Below, piece by piece: positions 41,916-52,100 of a stretch of DNA of 64,000 nt. Below the pieces are notes generated by a model. That model worked only from the letters and a program-made list of their open reading frames with translations, searched no databases and was not told the DNA's origin. The translations under genes and the position numbers were made by a program. The DNA is from Streptomyces sulfonofaciens (lineage in GTDB: Bacteria > Actinomycetota > Actinomycetes > Streptomycetales > Streptomycetaceae), in NCBI RefSeq assembly GCF_014656295.1, contig NZ_BNCD01000013.1, forward strand, positions 62,001 through 126,000, given 5' to 3'. Numbering within the stretch: position 1 is the stretch's first letter; each line of letters begins with the position of its first letter.

Positions 41916-43204
41916 CTTCCGACGATCACGAACATGGGGAAAGCATGCCTGGGCAGAACGGTTGGGTCGTCTTCGTGGAGTTGCACACACTGCCCGGCGG
42001 CGGCCGCGGTCGGTTGTCTGCCGGCAGGGCCCTGGCGGCACCTTGTCGTGCCCAGTTGGAGGCCGCCAGGCGCCTGGGGTTCCGGACGGCGGTGGCCGTG
42101 TCCGATCGCGCCACCTACGGCGACCGGTTCGACGACGTCGTCGACACGTGGCTGCTCACGAACACGACGGATGCCGCCGGCCTCGCGCATGTCGTGAAGG
42201 TGCTGAACGGCGAGGTCGTCGCCGTGTTCAGCGCCGTGGACAGCTTTGTCAGGGTCGCGGCCGCGGTCGCCGCCAAGCTCGGCCTCGCCGGACCCCAGCC
42301 GCTGGGGGCCGGTATCGCACGGGACAAGGCCGTCGCCCGCGCGGCCCTGGCATCCGCCGGCGTCCCCGACATCCGATGGGGCGTCAAGTCCGCGTACGCC
42401 GACGACCTGGACTCACCCATCGGCTACCCCTGCATCGTCAAGCCCGTCGACGGCGCGTCCAGTTGGGACGTGGTGCTCGCGGACGACGTCCAGGCGGTAC
42501 GCGACGTGGCGGCCCGGCACCTGACGCGCGCGTACGGCAGACGTGTGCGCCCGCAGCGCAGGCTCCTGTTCGAGGAGGTGCTCGTCGGCCCGCTGCTGAG
42601 CGCGGAGGGCTTCGTCGACTCCGACGAGGTGCGCATCATCGGCTACTCGGACCGTGTGCTGTCCGCCCCTCCGCGATTCGTGGAGCTCGCCGTCCGCTTC
42701 GCGGCCGAGCGCCCCTTCGACGGCGCGGACGACTACGTGGCCGAGACCCTGAAGGCCCTGGATTACGACTTCGGCGCCTTCCACCTGGAGTTCATCCTGA
42801 CGTCGGAAGGGCCCCGGCTGGTCGAACTCAATCCGCGATTCGTCGGCGCCGGTGTGCAACACGCCATCGGCGAGCTGACCGGTGTGACACCTGCCGAACT
42901 GCTGATGGCGAAGCTCACGGGCAGCCCGGTGCCCGCGTTCCCCCATGAGGGAGCGGTCACAGAGCTGTATCTGACGGCTCCGTCCTCCGGCCGACTTCAG
43001 GGTACGCGGGGCCTCGAAGAAGCCGTGGCCGTGGAGGGCTGCCGTGCCGCCGGGCTCTATGTCGCCCTGGGGGACGAGGTCAGCAGCGAGATCGAGTCCA
43101 ACAGCCAGTACATCGGCTACGTACACGCCGTGGGAGACACCCGCGCGGAGTCGCACGAGATCGCGCTGGAGGCGGCGTCGCGCATCTCCTACGAGATCCG
43201 ATGA
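41912..43204 (+). CDS. ATP-grasp ligase (carboxylate-amine ligase type)
   Basis: This 430-residue protein is unlike the first ligase. An N-terminal Rossmann part (VVFVELHTLPGGGRGRLSAG) precedes the ATP-grasp domain (~115-330). That domain has ARDKAVARAALASAGVPDIRWG, YPCIVKPVDGASSWDVV, RRLLFEEVLVGPLLSAEGF and LEFILTSEGPRLVELNPRF, the Mg-binding ELNxR motif. Such enzymes join amino acids through an acyl-phosphate. A C-terminal domain (~340-430) resembles biotin-carboxylase-like tails. It is the last gene of the five-gene operon. Confidence 0.85.
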   Translation: MTSDDHEHGESMPGQNGWVVFVELHTLPGGGRGRLSAGRALAAPCRAQLEAARRLGFRTAVAVSDRATYGDRFDDVVDTWLLTNTTDAAGLAHVVKVLNGEVVAVFSAVDSFVRVAAAVAAKLGLAGPQPLGAGIARDKAVARAALASAGVPDIRWGVKSAYADDLDSPIGYPCIVKPVDGASSWDVVLADDVQAVRDVAARHLTRAYGRRVRPQRRLLFEEVLVGPLLSAEGFVDSDEVRIIGYSDRVLSAPPRFVELAVRFAAERPFDGADDYVAETLKALDYDFGAFHLEFILTSEGPRLVELNPRFVGAGVQHAIGELTGVTPAELLMAKLTGSPVPAFPHEGAVTELYLTAPSSGRLQGTRGLEEAVAVEGCRAAGLYVALGDEVSSEIESNSQYIGYVHAVGDTRAESHEIALEAASRISYEIR

Positions 43205-43411
43205 GGCATCACGGCACGGCGCCTGCGCCCTACCGGTGACGGACCGGTCCGCGTCGAGAGGGCCTGAACGACGGCGGCGGGGTCCACGGCACCGGCCGGG
43301 CTCACCAACGTGGCGGCGAGCCCGTCGACGCGGGGGCTGGGGGCGCCCCGTGGGGTGCAGCCCTCGCGGTTTCCGCACGTCACCGGATCAGCAGACCGCA
43401 CTCGACCTGCG

Positions 43412-43575
43412 AAAGTAATTCCTTACTCTCCTTGTCGAGAACATCTAAGGCTTCGCTTTGGAAGCGGATCAAGGCGACCACCTTCACGGACTATTTACCG
43501 GAACATGACTGTCCAACGCATGGGTCAGGACCGCTGGTCGTCGCTATTGACAGCATTGCGATGCAGGTGTCATGA
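43412..43575 (+). pseudogene. 3' fragment of an immunity gene
   Basis: The frame ending at 43573-43575 matches the last third of the intact immunity gene at 57994-58398 (compare YLPEHDCPTHGSGPLVVAID with YFPEHDYLTGGSGSLVVAID). The 5' part is missing. Confidence 0.65.
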
Positions 43576-43633
43576 AGCGGCTGAATGTATATGGCCTTGA
43601 TGCGGAGTAGTTCGGTCTCCGTGTCGGGTAACT

Positions 43634-43760
43634 TCATCGGATGGGTGCTGCACCAAGTGGTGGTTCATCGCCGTCGTGGGCTCGGATGGTGGGTTGGGCG
43701 GGCTCGCGGAGGGCGTTGCTGAGGAGGCGTACCTGGCTGTTCTCTATTTGTTCGGGTGGA
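43634..43760 (-). pseudogene. Integrase C-terminal tail fragment (1 of 3)
   Basis: On the minus strand, EQIENSQVRLLSNALREP and DGDEPPLGAAPIR end at a stop at 43634. The same tail occurs at 58441-58560, and a related one (DGDEPPLCAAPVR) occurs at 56883. The latter carries the VTATVYAHV tyrosine-recombinase region, which identifies the family. Confidence 0.55.
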
Positions 43761-44030
43761 CCGTGCGGTTCGGGCAGGGGCATGGTCTGGGTGAATCTGG
43801 TGGTGCGGATGGACGGAAGAAGGGTCTCTTGGTAGCTCGCGGATGCCGAGTCCAGCAGGGAGCAAGAGGCCCTGTAGCCGAAGTGTCGCGGGGTCACGGC
43901 CGCCGGGTCCCGTGCAGTCCGTCCACTCCTGAGTGTGACTGTCTCGCCCATCGGTTCGGGAACGCGGCCGACCGCCCCGGGCACCGGCCCCGGTACGGCT
44001 CGTACCTGAGCGATCAGATGCAGGTGAACG

Positions 44031-44264
44031 GATCATCGCCCTCGGCACGCTGACCGTCACTGTCCTGACCGTGCACCGTCGGCGGCAAAGGGGCTCACAG
44101 GCCGCGGTGGGTGGAGACCGGCCTCGTCTTCACCAGTGACGATGGAACCCCGATGCACCCGGGCCGGGTAACCGGACAGTTCAAGCAACTCGTCCGCGCA
44201 GTCTGAGCTGCCACCGATCCGGCTGCATGACCTATGCCACGGCGCCGCCACCCACGCCCTCTCA
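44031..44264 (+). pseudogene. Tyrosine integrase fragment, frameshifted (left copy)
   Basis: It matches the 58830-59075 integrase fragment (IIALGTLTVTVLTVHRRRQR, later TSDDGTPMHPGRVTGQFKQL in another frame) but has frameshifts and stops after the HxxR-equivalent region. Confidence 0.65.
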
Positions 44265-44394
44265 ACTGGGCGCCGTGCCCCGCCGCACATGCCTTCCGCG
44301 TTCGGGAGATATGTGCGGCGGGGGCGCTTGTGCCGAGTGAACGGGCGGTCCTCACACCATGAGCGCCGAGACCGGGTCAGCGACCTACTGCATC

Positions 44395-44445
44395 GTGCGC
44401 CGCCAGGGACTCGAGCTCTCGGACCCGCTGATCAAGAGTCGGCTG
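44395..44445 (-). other. Degenerate tRNA-Lys 3' half / relict att site
   Basis: The stretch gtgcgccgccagggactcga matches the tRNA-Lys 3' half at 59548-59567 exactly. The following ~30 bases match with a few substitutions (anticodon stem region ctgatcaagagtc against ctgattaagagtc). It lies 130 bp after the left repeat, as the tRNA lies after the right repeat. It is a probable decayed attachment site. 44265-44660 holds no gene otherwise. Confidence 0.7.
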
Positions 44446-44660
44446 GTGCCTGGTTCGGGGAGTGCCAGGGAGTGGTGACGGATATCGGACTCCGTCGCAA
44501 CGTACAGGTTGTGGCCAGGTGGCGCATCCCGACGGTGTCGCGGTGTGCCTACGTGTTACTTGGCGTCCCGCCCCCCGTCACGGACCCATAGGCGTGTGGT
44601 CATGAATCCGTGAGGTGGGGGCTGCGCAGGCCGTACGCCCTTTACCTGACCTCGTCCTTC

Positions 44661-47600
44661 CTATGGAACGGGGTCAGGCCCGAGTCGCGTCAGGTCGAAC
44701 TGCGCCGTGATGGCTGCGTAGCCGTCGGAGGTGAGGTTGACGTGGTCGCCGGTGTCGTAATCGTCGGGTGCCGCGGCGTTGCTGAGTTGCAGTTGAGGCG
44801 GGTCGGTGGTGCTTGTCGGATCTTGTACGGCGACGGTGCTTTCGGCGTCGACATAGCTGACGGTGGGGGCCGTGACGTCGACTTGGTCGCTGATCCAGGT
44901 GTTGGTACCCATGCGGACGGCGTCGACTTCGTTGGTGCAGGGAGAATAGCCGTGGCAAGGCGTGAGCGTGGTGAAGACCACCCTGATACCCCATCTCTTG
45001 AGTTGTCTCATGAGGACGTCGTATGCCTGCTCCACGGTTGTCTCGTCGGTGCCGGCCACGATGTCCTGTAGCCCTTCGTCGACAATGACTGTGCTGATCC
45101 CGGGCAGGTCGAGGACGTCGCGGTCCAGTCGGGTGAGCACGGCTGGACCGCCGGTGACCTGATTGGTGGCGAGGCGGTTGTTCTCGACGCCGACGGCGAC
45201 GATGCCGTAGTTCGGGATGCTCTGGCTGTTGTTCTGGAGTGCGGTGGCGAGGTCGTCCGAGATGCGGTTGACCGTGGGGACCAGGGTGTCGCTGGCTGTC
45301 GGGTTGACGAGGTTGTCGCCGAGTACGGCGACGGTGGGTTGGTTGGTGTTGGCGGTGACGTCGATGCCGGTGAGGATGTCGGTGAACCAGCCCCAGTAGA
45401 CGCCGGTGCCGGTGAAGGCGGTGGTGCCGGTGTCGGTGGTGTGGTCGCCGGAGCCGACAGGGCTGACGTACTGGGTGGTGGTGGCGCTGGTCCAGCTATG
45501 TTGGACGAGATAGGGCACGTCGTTGGCGAGATGCAGGCTGATCATGACGTGTTTGCCGGGTACCGCGGCATAGCTGATCGGGTCGCTGTAGACCTCGCCT
45601 CCGGCTGGGATGCTGACGGTTCTGCTGCCCGAGTTGAATGTCATGTCGGTGGGGGTGCCGGTGGGAGCGGCTCCGGAGGACTGAGTGGCGATGGTGGTGT
45701 GGTCGATGGTCAGTGGGGTGCGGCCGAGCGCGTTGGACAGGCGGATGCGGACGCTGGATCCGGCGGTGCTCGGGTTGGCGGCGATGCGGAAGGTCTGGTC
45801 CCGGTAGTCGGTTCCTTCGAAGTTGAAGGCCGCCTCGTTGGGGGAGCTCCATGCACCGGTCCACCGGGCACCGTCGGGTGCCGTGGTGGTGTCGCGGATG
45901 GCCATGCCGAAGATGTGCAGTCCGGGTACGTACTGGCGGGCGGCGTCGGTCAGGTCCGGCAGGGTGACGGAACCGATAGGAGCTCCGCGTTTGAGGGGCA
46001 CGGCGAAGGCGTAGATGTTGGTGCTGCGGGTCTCCTGGGTGCCCTTGGCGAGGTTGCGGTGGGGCAGGGTGACGGCGGCCAGGGCGTTGGAGCCGTAGAC
46101 CCAGTCCGGGACCGTCAGATGATAGCCCTGTGCGGTTGTGTCATCGCTGTAGGTGATGGAGCCTTGGGGGCCGCCTGCCAGGCAGTCCTCGTACTCGCCG
46201 TTGCCGAGAGTGCACTGAGTGCCGCTGACGGAGGTGCCGTCGGGGATGACCGGACTGGAGGTGTCGTCGTCGGCACGCTGGGAGCTGACGAGGCCGTAGG
46301 CGGAGAAGCCGAGGAAGACCAGGGCCTGGCCGCGTGCGTCGTTCATCTGGATGGTCTGGTTGGCGGCCATCACGTTGTCACCCGAGGAGGAGCCGAAGGC
46401 GGGCAGAGTGAAGGCGGCGCCGTCGACCGTGATCTTGCTGCCGGGCTGCCAGCCGGCGGCCTTGAGGTCCTGCAGGGAGATGGTGGCGCCGACTCCGTCC
46501 GCGTCGGCAGCGTCCTTGTTGTTGTCGTCGGTGACGGCGGTGTTGTTGAAGGCGTCCTTCAGACTGGCATAGGTCTTGCCGGTGTGGCCAACCGCCGTGA
46601 ACTGGTACTGCTGCTGTACTGAGATGTTGCCGGCGGTGTCCACGGCGTACACGTACAGGGTGTGTGTTCCTGGGGCGGTGGGAGCGAGGGTGATCGTGGC
46701 GGTGTTGGCGGAGGCCGTGGCGACTTGCGAGCTGGGTGTGTTGGACGTGGGTGGGCTGGCGTCCAGGTTGTAGAGGAACTTGGTGGCGCTGTCGGTGGTG
46801 AGGGTGAACTTGCCCGGGGTGCCTGCGACGGTGGTGCCGGGGGTGTCCTCGGGGTAGAGGCCGTCGGTGTTCTTGACGGTCGGTGCGTCCGGCGCGGTGA
46901 GGTCGACGGTGAAGTGGCAGGTGGACGATGTGGGGCTGGTGTCCTTGCCGTCTTTGGAGACGACGTTCCATCCGACCACGTCACCGGTCTTGAGGCCGCT
47001 CATGAACGTCGAGGACAGCGACTTCGGGGCGTTGTTGCCGCTGGCGACCGTGGCGCTGGTGGTCGTGGTGGAGGTGCCGCCGTTGACCCAGTACTTGTAG
47101 GTGGCTGCCAGGGCGTCCTTGTCGCCGTCGCTGATCGTGGCGTTGAGCGTGGGCGGCGTGGTGGACAGGGTCTTGCCAATGACCGGGTACGGCGTCGAGG
47201 TGCCACAGCCGGCCGAGTGAGTGCCGAACTTGGCGGCCAGACTGCTGGGTTTGCTGGGCACGTGGTTGTACTCGATCGACATCGAGGGGTTGTTGGCGAA
47301 GCGCTTGAAATAGTTTCCGTCGCCACTGCCGGTGTGGCTGTTGACCAGCGCGAAGGTCCAGCTCGAGCTCTTCGAAGCGGCTTTCTTGGCGATGGTGGAG
47401 GTCACCGAGAAGCCGCCGGAGGGCAAGCTGTCGCAGGCGGGGCCGAAGCCCTTGGTGGCCAGATGGCTGGGGAGCGAGGGTCTGTTGTTCCAGGTGGTGG
47501 AGGAGCTGATGGACCCGGAGAGGTAGAGGTTGACGTCGGAGGAGAGGCTGCAACTGGCCGAGTAGTTCTCTCTGACGTTGACCGTCGCGGAGACGATGTG

Positions 47601-48842
47601 TGTGCCCCACACACTGGAGGGGATGCCGAGCTGGTAGTAGGCGCGCTCTTGGCCGATGCATCCGGAGAAGCTGTTGTAGCCGACGCCGGGGTCGCCGTAC
47701 TGGGTGGAGTCGTAGTTCTTCGCGGACGGGCAGCCCTGCTGAACCTCGACGTAGTGCTGCTTGCTGCCGGTGGCGTAGTGGGGGTTCCAGGTGGGGTCGA
47801 TGTAGACCGGGTAGTGGGTGGCGGAGCCGGTGAGCAGCTCGTGGTCCGGCGTCAAGGTGAGGGTGGAGCCGCTGACATCGCCGCTGACCCTGGCTGTCTG
47901 TGCGCCCGTGCCGGGGCCGGCGGTCTCCGAGTCCGCGGTCGTGGCTTCGGCGCTGAGCGCCTCGGTGGCGGTGCTGCTGGTGGAGGAGTCCCACATCAGC
48001 GTCTGCGGCGCGCTGAACATCACCTGACCCGCCGGCGTGGTCGCCTGAAGGTTGTCGTGGCCGTCGTCGGAGACCGTTACACCGGTGGTGTGGGTGGTCA
48101 GCTTCAGAACGGACAGTGCGGGATCGGTGGCAGCGTCCGCAGTCTTGACGACGATGATCTCCGAGAAGCCGCCGAGGGTATTGGCGGTCAGCCGCAGGTC
48201 GACGTCCTTGAGCACGTCAGGGTAGGTGATGGTGGCGCCTGACACGGTGGGCGTGGGCAGCGCTGAGGGCCAGGAGAACGAGAGTTCAGCCTTGCCGCTG
48301 GTCATGGACGCCAGGGGTGTGGTGCCGCCGCCGGAGAAGGCCAGGGGTTCGGCCGAGGCCTTGGGGCTGTAGGTGCCGTCAGTGTTCTGCGCGAGTGTGG
48401 TGTCGACGGGCACCCAGGCGCCGTCCCTGTGGATCCGTTGGGGCAGCAGACTGGTGGTCCATGTGACGGTGCCGGACGGGTTGGCCTGGGCCGTGGCAGT
48501 CTCAGTCGTCAGCGCGTCGACCTGGACCGCGCTGCCGGTGGTGACTGCTCTGTTCTGGGCTGCGGCGAGGGCCTCCTGTTGCTCCTTCGTAAGACCTGAG
48601 TCGTCGGCCGGACGTGTGGTGCCCAGCGGCCCGTCCGGTTGGGATTCAGGCAGGGCAGGTGCCGGTTTGGAGACCGGTGGAGTTCCGTCGCCGACCGCCG
48701 CGGCGGATGCCGCTGTGGCCAGGCCGACAGCAGCCGGTGGAAGCAAGAGCGCGAGGGCGATGGCGGCAGTGGGAAGCCGTGGACGTATTCGCCGGTCTCT
48801 TCGCGTTCTGAGCATTCTATGGCGTCGGAACTGTTCGGGCAT
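44661..48842 (-). CDS. Large secreted DNRLRE/SGNH-fold protein, catalytic residues altered
   Basis: This 1393-residue exported protein is encoded divergently from the Rhs toxin. A signal peptide (LPTAAIALALLLPPAAVGLATAASA) follows an Arg-rich start. Residues ~70-340 form a region found at the N-terminus of many Streptomyces Rhs-associated proteins (DGAWVPVDTTLAQNTDGTYSP). A DNRLRE-like beta-sandwich lies at ~360-520 (STTWNNRPSLPSHLATKGF). Fn3/Ig-like segments occupy ~530-780, and an SGNH-hydrolase-like domain fills the last ~230 residues. There the nucleophile motif reads VAVLGDNLVNP, with no Ser, and the GxND block reads DEGLQDIVAG, so it is probably inactive. ATG 48842 has ctggggggaa upstream. 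Confidence 0.75.
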   Translation of the reverse strand: MPEQFRRHRMLRTRRDRRIRPRLPTAAIALALLLPPAAVGLATAASAAAVGDGTPPVSKPAPALPESQPDGPLGTTRPADDSGLTKEQQEALAAAQNRAVTTGSAVQVDALTTETATAQANPSGTVTWTTSLLPQRIHRDGAWVPVDTTLAQNTDGTYSPKASAEPLAFSGGGTTPLASMTSGKAELSFSWPSALPTPTVSGATITYPDVLKDVDLRLTANTLGGFSEIIVVKTADAATDPALSVLKLTTHTTGVTVSDDGHDNLQATTPAGQVMFSAPQTLMWDSSTSSTATEALSAEATTADSETAGPGTGAQTARVSGDVSGSTLTLTPDHELLTGSATHYPVYIDPTWNPHYATGSKQHYVEVQQGCPSAKNYDSTQYGDPGVGYNSFSGCIGQERAYYQLGIPSSVWGTHIVSATVNVRENYSASCSLSSDVNLYLSGSISSSTTWNNRPSLPSHLATKGFGPACDSLPSGGFSVTSTIAKKAASKSSSWTFALVNSHTGSGDGNYFKRFANNPSMSIEYNHVPSKPSSLAAKFGTHSAGCGTSTPYPVIGKTLSTTPPTLNATISDGDKDALAATYKYWVNGGTSTTTTSATVASGNNAPKSLSSTFMSGLKTGDVVGWNVVSKDGKDTSPTSSTCHFTVDLTAPDAPTVKNTDGLYPEDTPGTTVAGTPGKFTLTTDSATKFLYNLDASPPTSNTPSSQVATASANTATITLAPTAPGTHTLYVYAVDTAGNISVQQQYQFTAVGHTGKTYASLKDAFNNTAVTDDNNKDAADADGVGATISLQDLKAAGWQPGSKITVDGAAFTLPAFGSSSGDNVMAANQTIQMNDARGQALVFLGFSAYGLVSSQRADDDTSSPVIPDGTSVSGTQCTLGNGEYEDCLAGGPQGSITYSDDTTAQGYHLTVPDWVYGSNALAAVTLPHRNLAKGTQETRSTNIYAFAVPLKRGAPIGSVTLPDLTDAARQYVPGLHIFGMAIRDTTTAPDGARWTGAWSSPNEAAFNFEGTDYRDQTFRIAANPSTAGSSVRIRLSNALGRTPLTIDHTTIATQSSGAAPTGTPTDMTFNSGSRTVSIPAGGEVYSDPISYAAVPGKHVMISLHLANDVPYLVQHSWTSATTTQYVSPVGSGDHTTDTGTTAFTGTGVYWGWFTDILTGIDVTANTNQPTVAVLGDNLVNPTASDTLVPTVNRISDDLATALQNNSQSIPNYGIVAVGVENNRLATNQVTGGPAVLTRLDRDVLDLPGISTVIVDEGLQDIVAGTDETTVEQAYDVLMRQLKRWGIRVVFTTLTPCHGYSPCTNEVDAVRMGTNTWISDQVDVTAPTVSYVDAESTVAVQDPTSTTDPPQLQLSNAAAPDDYDTGDHVNLTSDGYAAITAQFDLTRLGPDPVP

Positions 48843-49169
48843 GCGATTTCCCCCCAGAGGAACGAGTCCTGGCTGTAGCGACCAGAGCGGAAGGACGTTA
48901 CCCGTGCATCCACGGGTGGACAAGTAATTGCTTCCTCTGAGAGCGGCTTGGTGCAGATCGCCAGTAAGGTAATTCTCGTTTCGAGTCTTCAGCAAGTGGG
49001 TATTGCGGGCCGCCTGGCAGTCACGGGTTTCGCTTAGCGGATGTAATTCGATGCAGAGCTGCTTTGGGTGGAAGTTTGCCGTCTTTAATATTTATATACG
49101 CGAGCTTTACTTGGCCCATATCACCCCGCTCGCGGTGACTGCTAAGTTCCCCGATGCCTTCACTAGGGG

Positions 49170-52100
49170 ATGGGGATTTCAGTGGGTGAATGGGCAAGAT
49201 CCATGCGAGGGTTCGAAAGGTTTCGACGGGGGAGATCCTCCGCGCGAATATGGCTGATTCTCGCTACTCTTCTAGCGGTTCTTGCGCCTCTTTCCTTCAC
49301 GGATCCCGCGCTCGCGGACGGCACGGCCGCGCCTGATTTCCTAGTCAAACCCCAGAAGGAACACCTGGTCCTCGTCACTCGGGTCCAGGGCCATCCCGCC
49401 GAACGCCTGCACATGAAGTCCTGGAATCCCAAGGACGCCAAGAAAACGTGGCCCAAAACAGGCGATGCAGACGTGGCCCTGCCGGCCGTCGACTCCAAGA
49501 AGCCCAACGCGGTGCGGAGCCGATCTGCGCGAGCTGGAAACCTGCCCGTCACCGTCGCCACTGCGACAAAGAGCCGGCACGGTGCCTCAGCCGGAACGAA
49601 GCTGCACGTCTCCATGCCGGGGCAGACGGCCGCCGAGAAACTCGGCATACACGGGGTCGTCTTCACGGTGCGGCCGGAAGGTGCCACGCCAGGTGGCGGT
49701 GCCCAAGTCGGCCTGGATTACGCCGGGTTCCGTGACGCCTACGGCGGTGACTGGGCCTCCCGCCTGCGCCTGGTCCAACTACCGCCCTGCGCCCTGACCA
49801 CCCCGCATGCCGCTCGCTGCCACCGGCAGACGCCGCTCGTCTCCACCAACGATGCCAAGGCGCAGCGGGTGAGCGCCACCGTCCAGGTGCCGCACGCGTC
49901 GGAAGCGACGTCAGGCTCACCCGCGGCGGATGCGAAGACGACTTCACCCCCGGCGACCTCCGCGATGGTGTTGGCGGCGGTGGCCGACGCGTCGGGCGGC
50001 GGCGGCACCTACGCTGCCACGTCGCTGTCCGCCTCAGGCCAGTGGTCGGCGGGTGGGTCCAGCGGTGCCTTCACGTACTCGTATCCCATCTCGGTGCCCG
50101 ATGTGCCCGGCAGCCTGGTCCCGAACGTGTCGTTGGACTACAACTCGCAGAGTGTGGACGGGCGCACCTCCTCGACGAACGCGCAGTCCTCGTGGATCGG
50201 CGACGGCTGGGACTACTCGCCCGGCTTCGTGGAGCGCAGCTACCCCTCCTGTGCGGATGATGCCGCGGGCGGCACACCGAAGACGTCGGACGAGTGCTGG
50301 TCGGACGCGGTCGACACGATGACGCTGTCGCTGAACGGCTCGTCGAACACGCTCGTCCATGACGACGCGACCGACACCTGGCACCCGCAGGGCGACAACG
50401 GCGAGAAGGTCGAGATCAAGACCGACACGGTCAACGACGACACGTTCCACGAGTACGTTGTCGTCACGACCGCCGACGGCACGAAGTACTACTTCGGGCT
50501 GAACCGGCTGCCGGGTTGGTCGTCGGGTGACGCGACCACCGACTCGGTGCTCTCCACGCCGGTGTACGGCAATGATGCGGACGAGCCGTGCCATGCCGCG
50601 ACGTTCGCCGACTCCTCCTGCCTGCGGGCCTACCGGTGGAACCTCGACTACACCGTCGACCCCCATGGCAACGCGATCAGCTACTGGTACACGCCGGAGA
50701 CCAACTACTACGGCAAGGACAACTCCACCACCCCGACCTCATATACGAGTGGTGGCTACCTCTCGAAGATCCAGTACGGGCAACTGGCGGAGAAGGTCTA
50801 CGACACCGCGGCGCCCGCGGCGGGTCAGGTGTTCTTCGACACCGAAGAGCGTTGCCTGCCCGATTCCAGTTTCGACTGCCAGTCGAAGCCGACGGCCTCG
50901 AACGCCTCGCACTTTCCGGACATCCCCGTTGACCAGATCTGTGCTTCGTCGGGCGCGTGCAACAACCATGGTCCGTCGTTCTTCACCACCCAGCGTCTGA
51001 CGGGTATCCGTACGCAGATCCTGGTTGGCGCCGGTTACAAGGATGTGGACGCCTGGTCGCTGGACCACGCCTTTCCGGCAACAGGGGACACCACCACCCC
51101 GGCCCTTTGGCTGAGCCAGATCACCCGCACCGGCAAGGACGGCGGCAGCGCGTCCCTACCGCCGGTGACGTTCGACGGGCAGGCGCTGGCGAACCGTGTC
51201 GACGGCCTGGACGGGTACCAGCCGATCACTCGCCGTCGGCTGACCAAGATCATCACCGAGTCCGGCGAATCGATCACGGCCAATTACAAGGGTCCCGACT
51301 GCCACCGCGCCGGTACCACTGAACTGCCCGCCAGCCAGGACGACAACACCCACCGCTGCTATCCGCAGTACTGGACGCCGCCGGGACAGACGTCGCCGCA
51401 ACTGGACTGGTTCAACAAGTACATCGTCAACTCGGTCACGGCAGAGGACCCCACCACCAAGGCCCTCCCGATCCAGACCTCATACGACTACGACGATCCT
51501 GCCTGGCACTTCAACGACGACCCGCTGACCCAGGCCAAATACCGCACCTGGAACCAGTGGCGCGGCTACGGCCAGGTCGACACTCGCACGGGCACCTCCC
51601 CCGACAAGGTCACCCTCACCAGGCAGACCTACTTCCGCGGCATGGACGGCGACAAGACCTCCTCCGGCACGCGCGGTATCGAGCTGAAGGACAGCACAGG
51701 CGGGGACACGCAGAAGGACTCCGACTGGCTCGCCGGACAGGTCTACGAATCACAGACCTTCAACGGCGACGGCGGTGCCCTGCTCTCCGACACCGTCACC
51801 GACCCGTGGAGTTCGGCGGCCAGCGCCACCCAATCCCGCACGAAGGCCGGCCTGGACGCGCTTCTCGCGCACCGCACCAATACCAAGCGGACGCGCACCA
51901 CCACCACCAAGGCCGACGGCACCAAGCAGACCACCGAGACCGACTACGCCCTCGACGATGCCACCGGCCTGCCCACCGCGGTCGACGACAAGGGCGACAC
52001 CTCGACCGCGGACGACGACCAGTGCACCCGCACCTGGTACGCCCAGGACGCCGCCGGCCATCTTCTTCCCACCCCGCGCCGGGTCCAGTCGGTCGCCGTC

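Larger units (their letters stand above)
43418..44264. repeat. Left copy of ~0.84-kb direct repeat flanking the toxin island
   Basis: This stretch matches 58239-59075 in the same orientation over nearly its whole length with scattered substitutions and small indels (e.g. both contain ggaacatgact, gtgctgcaccaagtggtggttc, ctgaccgtgcaccgtcgg). It contains an immunity-gene fragment and two integrase fragments. The left copy is more decayed in its integrase part. Confidence 0.85.

Noticed and set aside
45339..46622. 427-residue plus-strand open frame
   Set aside because: Antisense to the SGNH-fold protein, Gly/Val-rich, no domain.
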